From: Aphrophora alni
Taxonomy: Eukaryota; Arthropoda; Insecta; Hemiptera; Aphrophoridae
Assembly (NCBI GenBank): GCA_963513935.1
Contig: OY740772.1
Coordinates: 106,303,797 to 106,367,796 of the forward strand
Direction: 5' to 3'
Length of the DNA: 64,000 nucleotides
In this document: positions 48,601 to 57,600 of the stretch, in pieces
How positions within the stretch are numbered: position 1 is the first letter of the stretch
Layout: every line of letters starts with the position of its first letter
Translations under genes and position numbers: made by a program
Notes under the pieces: generated by a model
What the model saw: the letters and a program-made list of their open reading frames with translations, nothing else
Database searches by the model: none
Told to the model about the DNA's origin: nothing

Positions 48601-51600
48601 GTTAGAATTTTTTATACTTTATTGCAGGTTTACAAGCAAAGGTTACAGACTTGCTTCTGTGTTATAATCCTTTATGGCTTCGGATTGGATTAGAAGCAAT
48701 ATACAGCCGAGAAATACCTCTTCGTTCTAATGCAGACAGAGCTGGATTAATAAATTTCATCCGTAAAAATGTCTTATCTGATGATTATATTAAAGCACAA
48801 AACAGTCATCCAACTGTTCCTCATCTCATGCTGTCTGATTTTGAGGTAAAGTTTAAACTAAATTTAAATAATAACATCAAGTTTGATTAATTATTTATAC
48901 AAATTCAATTCTATATTTGCATATTGGTTTACCTTTTTTAATATTACAAAAAAGGAATATTATGTATATCATTATTATTAGTAATAATTAATTAATAAGA
49001 TTTTGAATAGATAGGAGACACAGGCTTTTGAGTCTGAGAAAAAAGAGAATGCACGAGCCGAGCTATGTCAACCACTTGGGTGGGTTCGGGTTTTAGCCAG
49101 TATACTATTTTTCAAAAACATCAGCGGTTAGGAGACTGACTGACATGACAATGTCATGTTGAAATGACAGTACTTTGCAATAAAAAACATCTTCTGTTTC
49201 AACGAATTTAGCAGCTATTTTTATATTAAACTAGAACAAAACTTTTCTATTAAAGAAAGGTAAAAATTGTAAAATTTTTTTGACCAAACAAAATAAACAA
49301 ATGTGTTTAATTAAACCTATTGACCAAAGGAAACAAGTCAGGCGGCTGTTTAATATAGTCAAACGTTACGGTAAATAGAAGGCTTATAAACAGTCCCTCA
49401 CCGAGTATAACAAATATATTTAAAAAGCAAGACACGAATCTTAGATATGGAGGTTCTGTGAGGAATTAGATTGCACTGCCCAAGGAGCACGACTTCATAA
49501 GATCCTTGCCTCCGATCCCCTAAATCCAATGGTGAGTCTCATAGGCCCAAGTGGTAAGTTTACAAAACGGGAAGGAAATTATTGAAATTCTACTCAGGGC
49601 ACACTTTCCTGAGTCGGTTATCAAGAGAACGGATGGGGAGCTAGGGTTAGACATTCACTGCATAGTTCCGACTAGCGAGAACTGGCATATCGTAAACTGA
49701 ATAGTAATTGCTCACAAAATTAGGTGGGTTAATAATTCTTTTCACCCATTCAAATTAGATGGGATTTTTCGGGTTTTACTGCTGGAAGGGGGAACATACA
49801 TTAACCCCATTCTGTACAGACTGTTCTGAGTTAGTCTAGCCACCAGGTATGTACCTCAAATGTGGAAGGCAGCCAAATCAGTGTTCATTCCTAAGCCTTT
49901 TTTACCTTTTATGCTGAGACCAAGGGTTATAGACTGATCATTTTAACTTCTTTTATTCTGAAAACACTGGGAAAAACTGGTAGAGAAACATACACGTAGC
50001 CATGGTTCCATTGCATAAAAGTCAACATGCATACCAGTCAGGTAAAGGGTGTGAGAGTGCACTTCATAGTCTAGTACAAAGACCGTAAGAGAGTCTCAGA
50101 GCTTGGTGAATCTGCCCTAGGTGTCTTTTTTGACATTGAGCGAGCTTTTGACAACATCTCCCACGATTCAATAATCTGAGTTGTATCATATCACAGGTTC
50201 AATACAACCGTGTGGGTGGGGGACAGTTGTAGCTAAAGTACTGGGAGAGGAGCTGGAGGCTGAAATCACTAAAGGTTGTACACAGGGGGGGGGGGAGTTC
50301 CTTCTGTGGTGCTTGGTAGCTGATACACTTCTGGACCTCTCTCATCGGAGGGTTACTACACCCAATGAGCCTCCACTAACTACACTCTTGTGGGTGATGC
50401 TGCCTTTGTAACTATACGAATATTAGATTATCTTCGGAAGTCAGAGTTTGAAATTATATTTTAAACAATAATTTGGATATTTGCGATCGTAGAGAGATGA
50501 GGTTGGTAGCATTAGTAGCAGAATTAAAATCTCTAAATTTGTGTCTAATTTAGTGTGTTGAATAATAAACTGTTTAAAGTGGCCAGCATTTTAACATTTT
50601 CAATATAATTTATCTCAATTTCAATAGGTGAGGCACATTATAGTCACCTATACCAAATTTTATGTTTCTATCTTATTTTTTATGGCTGTTATCGGACTTA
50701 ACGTACAGATGACAACATAACTTATCCTGTACTGTTTATACTGGATAAGTAGTAATCAGTATTGCGCTTTATCAATTAGTTAAACTATTTTTTGTCTAAT
50801 TTTGGTGCGTTTTAATTTAATAAATTTTTTTTTTTTTTAAAGGAAAAAACATTGAAATAAAACAACGTGTCGATGGCATCTTTGGCTGTATTAGTTTCTT
50901 TTAACTTTAACTCTGTCCTATTTTAGGTGCCAAAGGTTCATATAAATATTTTATATGTTAATTTTCATACTGGCTTACATTTTCACAGTCAAAATTCTGT
51001 ACAAGTGAAGTAATCTAACAAGTACACAGTTTAGGTTATTAATTTTCGACTGCTTCAATAACTACTTGCTCATTAATTTACATATTTATAAATTAAACTA
51101 CATAAAATTAAATTTCATTAGAATTAAATGGATCACTGGTAAATTAGTCTGGTAATGAATTTATTAATAATAACACTCGGTCATTAAATTGTACTGATTA
51201 GATTTTCATTTACTGCTCAAATTAAACACTGTCAAACAATTCAGCAAACGAAAACTTTACGAATTTATCACAAGATCTATAATTTAATGTAATAAAAAGT
51301 TTTGTATTCTCTTAGCATAGCGTTAGAATTTTTCCTAGCTTAATAAGCAATTTTTCTTTAATACTCACTAAGTGGAAAGAAATCCAATAAAAAACTTTCT
51401 TACTATTTTTTTCTAGTCACGAAACATACAAATTAAAATGGTTTTCTTGGTAATCTTATTTTATAAATTAAGATATTAATGATTTTTAAAACACCTAAGA
51501 ATCCTTGAAATTTCCTATAATGAAAGGTACAACAATTGTTTAGATAAAATGTGTTTGAATATGTGATAAGACAAGAAAGGAAATAAAGAAATGTTTGGTT

Positions 51601-54600
51601 GTACAGCAAATGTTTTTAGAAAGGTACAACTACTTTGTTCTGTCCATATATGTGATTGACTTAGTATAAAATTATTTTTTAATAAGTAATCTTGAGTTTT
51701 TAAATCATTAAGTGGCAGACATTCTTTTGCTGTAATATAACCAATCATTTTATTTAGCACTAAGATTACAAATTTTGTTGTAATTCTAGATCAAGATGAA
51801 GAAGTTCATATTGTACAAATTTCTGATGCTTATATACATTATGGATTTGGCTAAGACAAAGCAGCTTATTCTTCACAATCCTTGTCTTTTTTGTAAAAAT
51901 TCACCATTCAAGGTATGTAAGCAAAAGAAAAAATATATATTGGTTATGGGTTTGAATTAAAATTTGTTAAAATTTTGAAAATACTGTAACATGGAAAGTA
52001 AATTGAAACCTAAGATAGAATAACAGTTTAAAAGTGCTTGTTATATTTAAAAAAAAGTTGGTGTCGATTTCATTAAAAAAGGATAAAGCTATTTAATCTT
52101 AAAATATTTGTATAGTATAGAATTATAGATTTAATTTAATTTAGATTTAAACACAGTGTGGCTAGCGACCGGGAAAACCTGGACAAGTTGGCGAATTTCA
52201 TTTTTCTGGAAGTGTCTGTGAAAATCCAAGGAATTTTGGTTGAAGTCTGCGAAACTTAAATTTGACAGAAAAATAATTAGGAAATAATTGAGAAAAAGCA
52301 AAATGATCCTTAACTGTATCATTAAAAGCTTGATATTAATCAAATACAATTTACGCTGAGGTACACTTATAGCACAACCGAAGCAAATTTTGACCTTTTT
52401 TTGTACATCTGCCAGTAATTAAAATAATACTGCAATTTTAGTTTTTTATAAAACAACCTAATCTAAGCAAACCTATTTGTCATGATCCTTACTGCAACAA
52501 ATCTGATCTACATTTTTGTGTACCAAAACTCGAATAGGTTATGTTATGTATTCAAATGAACGTAAGTTCAAAATGAAAATAAAGTATAGTTTAAAATGAA
52601 CATAAGTTCATTTAATGATTCAGCAAATGTGTATCAATTCTCCCCTTAAAATTGGTTTTAACACTAATATAATTTGATTGATTGAATAAAATACAATAAA
52701 CATGGTTGTGTATGTTTCCTAGGATTGATCGGGAAATAATAAATTATTATGATAGTTTTTAAGCCTTACGAAATCATTATACTGTGTGTTTTTTAGGATT
52801 GATCGGGAAATAATAAATTATTATGATAGTTTTTAAGCCTTACGAAATCATTATACTGGGTGTTTTTTAAAATTACTACTTCATTTATTAAAAAACTAAA
52901 AGCGACCTAACTGTGCGGTTTGTGGGAAACATTAATACATCCAAGGGGAACTAGTTTTGTGGAATTTAAGTAACCCTCCTACTCACCCCCTACCACTGTA
53001 CATAAAGAAATTAATTAGTTGATGAAAAAAGTAATCAAATTGGATGATCCGTTTACGAAGGTGTTTGCTCGAGCTTTGTCAAATCCTTGCATTCGAACTG
53101 TATTTTGAGTTTCTCTCTTGACCAAAAAACAGTCAAATACAACGAACTTTTGTTGTAGTACATTTCAATAGCACTGCTATCATCTTCAGAGGTGCAATAG
53201 ACAGTCTACTGAAGATCATACCAGTGCTATTAAAATGTAACGTATGTAGAATAAACATAACTATACAGTATTTGTGTTTTATTGTGGTTTTGGAGAATTT
53301 CCTTTTATTGTGTATTCACCACAGTGCTCTTGTGATTCATATGACATATAAGAAAAGTTAATTATTTTGTTCAATAATAAATATTAAATGTTCATTTTTG
53401 AATTCATCTGTAGATAATTCACTTAAATGAAGTTACATTACCTTTCTTCATTCATATCGACTGCAGTTTTGAGCAAAGGCCTATCTTCTGGGTAATAAAA
53501 AGTCATGTAAACATACATTGACGTTTGTAATGTTATCTTGCTTGTTATCTATAATTTGTACAGATGGACTTTTAATTGTAATTATAGTGTCGAACAACAA
53601 GTTGGAATGGAACCCTAAGTTGGTTATTAAGTAAATAGGTGGAATCATAGTTCAAAAATGGGTAAATAGTTGCAGAAAGAGACAGTTTATGAATACTTTG
53701 GAGGAATTTAAAATCGATAAATCCCAACTGGAACAGGATATGCTTGTTTATAATATTATGAGGTTTGATTAAAAACAGAGAAAGGGAAAGAGGACAAAAA
53801 GTGTAATAATATAAAACAGAGGTTTTTATATTTTATTACTAAGTTATTTTTACTTTTAAAAGAAAAGAATGAAGTTATTTTTTATTAAAGTAAGCTTTCG
53901 CTTACCAATTTAGAAAATGAATGTAACTATTTTAATCTCAGGGTGTAAGTTCTTTTTTAAGGGTACTTACAGTGATTTCTGGTGAAATGAACAACTCTTG
54001 GTTATACTGAAATTTTAACATGGATTTATTAAGACAAGTTATTAGCACATGTACAAACATCAAATTAAATCTTATAAATTCCATAAATTATACATCCTAG
54101 CTTAATCATTGTTTTATTCCTTTTAAGAAGGTAAAAAATATTGAATCTTGAATTTATTTATTATGTTGCAACTTTAGAAATTTATTTATTAAATGAAACA
54201 GATTAGAATTATCTGTTTATTGTTGAAATTACGTTAAAATATATACGAATATGTCAGTAGACATTTATTATTTTTTAGACAAGAAAAGATATAATTATTA
54301 ACAAAGTATAAAATTTATAGTAGAAACAAATCTAGTACATTAAATATAATAAATTTTATATACCGGTAGTTAACAATGATTGAAATTCAGCGTTAATTAA
54401 CACTGATTACCAGTACTTTATCGAAACAGTTCACTCATATACAGTTGATGTAGTGTGGTCCATTTGTGAAGCTCTCGCCATTGTGCACGCGATGAACTGC
54501 CCGCTGAAATTTTTATCAATCACACCTTCCGAGTCTTTCATTACACTCGAATAAGTTCGTGTTTAAACTGTTTATAAATCTTTTTATCTATTAAACACCG

Positions 54601-57600
54601 CACAATTGTTCATGCACACGAGACATAGTCCGCTTTCACCATTTTCGTGAATTTCTGTACGAACCGCATAACTGTCCTTTGTACAAAGAAAATACGATTT
54701 CATCTTATCTATTTACTTTTTAAAACTCGCTACTATCACTAAACTGTTTTTTAGACTCACTCCTTTAAATTCAAAGCTAAAACTGTTCTTTAGCACTTGA
54801 CCTACATTGTTACAAAATTGTTTCTCGGACTACCTTAAAATTATATCCGATCACCACAAGACTACAACTCAGACTCTCTTATACGACTTTACATCTCAAC
54901 ACTCCAAACTAGACTAATCTGAACGCATGGTGCATTTCTATATCCTGTCTCTACAGGGGTTACAGCCTTGGCAACAAGGACTGTCCGACAATTCCCGCTG
55001 ACGCTGTGATAAAATTTCTCGCAATTCACTGCATACACTGTTCATATTACTTACATGACAACGAGTTCCTTTGACTAATTTTATAATACACATAATCTAT
55101 TTAGTTTCTTTATTAATTACAGCTAATATTTTATACATTGTTATTTATTTTAGTTTGGAAATCTATGTTAATTGAATTTTCTTTATTTTAAATTATAACA
55201 TAAGTCACATTTTTGACTCATTTACCCCTCCCAAATTCTTTCTGAACAATTTCCCGATAGGTTTACTATTCAATTTAGATTAACCTTTTTTAGGTGTTAC
55301 AAAAGTATAAAATTTATATTATCCCACAAATGACATTTTGTTTCGCGCTACTGCAAGTACAAAATCAACCATTTTCTGTTTTTCGTCCTACTCTCTCTTA
55401 TTCCAGAAGCATGTTACCTGCTTTTCTATATTACTACAACTGATAGAAAATGCTTTAGTCATTTATTTCTTGTAATTAATTTTGTATTTTTCTGTTGCAG
55501 TCAAGTAGAGATATTTTAATTGAATTCAGCAAATGCCTTCTATCTGGAATGAGTGATATAACCAAACACCTAAAATTACTGGAGTATGAAGTGTCGCACA
55601 AACAAACATACCTTGATGAATATGATTTTTCTTTAGATTGTAGAAGTGAGCTAAGAGATGGTGTTCGTTTGACAAAGCTTGCAGAAATGATTGTTGACAA
55701 TCGGAATTTATGCTCTCAGTTAAGAGTGCCAGCTATATCAAAATTACAAAAAATCCATAATGTTAAAGTTGCTTTAACTGCTTTGAACAATGCTGGTTAT
55801 AAATTTAGTGGCGACATCACTGTGAAAGATATTGTTGATGGACACAGAGAAAAGACTCTTTCATTAATTTGGCAGTTAAGAGGTATCATACAAAAAAGAG
55901 CTGTTAATTTAATATTGTTTAAGTGGCGTGAGACTAAGCTATTGAGGAATGATAGAAAAGTGTTCTTAAAAAAGAGATCTTCTGCTATAAAAATTCAAAA
56001 ATACTACAGGAATTTTAAAAGCATTAAACTTGAACGTTCTCGATTCTTGGAATTGAAATCGGCTGCAATCAAAATACAAAACTATTGGAGGAGTTACTGT
56101 ATTTCAAAAACTGAACGATCTAATTATTTACAAGCAAAAGCCTCTGCCATAAAGATTCAGAAATATTATAGGAGTTATAGAATCATGAAACTTGAACGTT
56201 CTCGATTTTTGCAATTAAAATATTCCTGTCTTAAAATCCAAAGATATTACAGACGCTATATAGCCATCAAGATAGAACGTAACAATTTTCTTAGAAAGAA
56301 ATCAGCAATCCTTATAATTCAAAGATGTTTTAGGAATTATATGACAAGGAAAAATGAGAAGTTAACATTTATAAATCAAGAATCAGCTGCGATTGTTTTA
56401 CAAAGGTGTTGGAAAAATTATGCAGCTGTGAAAACTGACCGGTCAGAGTTTTTAAAAATAAAATCATCTGTTCTAAAAATACAATGTTATTATAGGAATT
56501 ATAAGTTAATGAGATCAGAGCGTTCTCGATTTTTGAGAATGAAGGTAGCAGCAATTAAAATTCAATCATTTTATAAAAGTTATTTAGCTATGAAAGTCGA
56601 CCACTCTATATTTTTAAGAAAGAAATCAGCTGTTACTACAATTCAAAATTTTTTTAAAGGGTATTTGCAAATGAAGAAGGACCGTTTAAGTTTTATAAGG
56701 AAAAAATCTGCTGCTATAATTTTACAAAGATTTTGGAGGAGCTATGCACCTATGAAAGTTGAACGTTTTAAATATCAGGAAATGAAAGCTTCTAGTTTAA
56801 AAATTCAACACTACTATAGGAATTTTAGGATTATGAAACTTAAACATTCTCAATTTTTACAGCTGAAATCGGCTGCAATCAAAATACAAAGCTATTGGAG
56901 AAGTTACAGTATTTTAAAAACTGAACGATCTAATTATTTACAAGCAAAAGCCTCTGCCATAAAGATTCAGAAATACTATAGGAGTTATAGAATCATGAAA
57001 CTACAACATTCTCAATTTTTGGAATTGAAATCGGCTGCAGTCAAAATACAAAGGTATTGGAGGAGTTACAATATTTTAAAAACTGAACGATATAATTATT
57101 TACAAGCAAAAGCCTCTGCCATAAAGATTCAGAAATACTATAGGGGTTATAGAATCATGAAACTACAACATTCTCAATTTTTGGAATTGAAATCGGCTGC
57201 AGTCAAAATACAAAGGTATTGGAGGAGTTATAATATTTTAAAAACTGAACGATCTAATTATTTACAAGCAAAAGCCTCTGCCATAAAGATTCAGAAATAC
57301 TATAGGGGTTATAGAATCATGAAACTACAACATTCTCAATTTTTGGAATTGAAATCGGCTGCAGTCAAAATACAAATGTATTGGAGGAGTTATAATATTT
57401 TAAAAACTGAACGATCTAATTATTTACAAGCAAAAGCCTCTGCCATAAAGATTCAGAAATACTATAGGGGTTATAGAATCATGAAACTACAACATTCTCG
57501 ATTTTTGGAATTGAAATCGGCTGCAGTCAAAATACAAATGTATTGGAGAAGTTATAATATTTTAAAAACTGAACGATCTAATTATTTACAAGCAAAAGCC

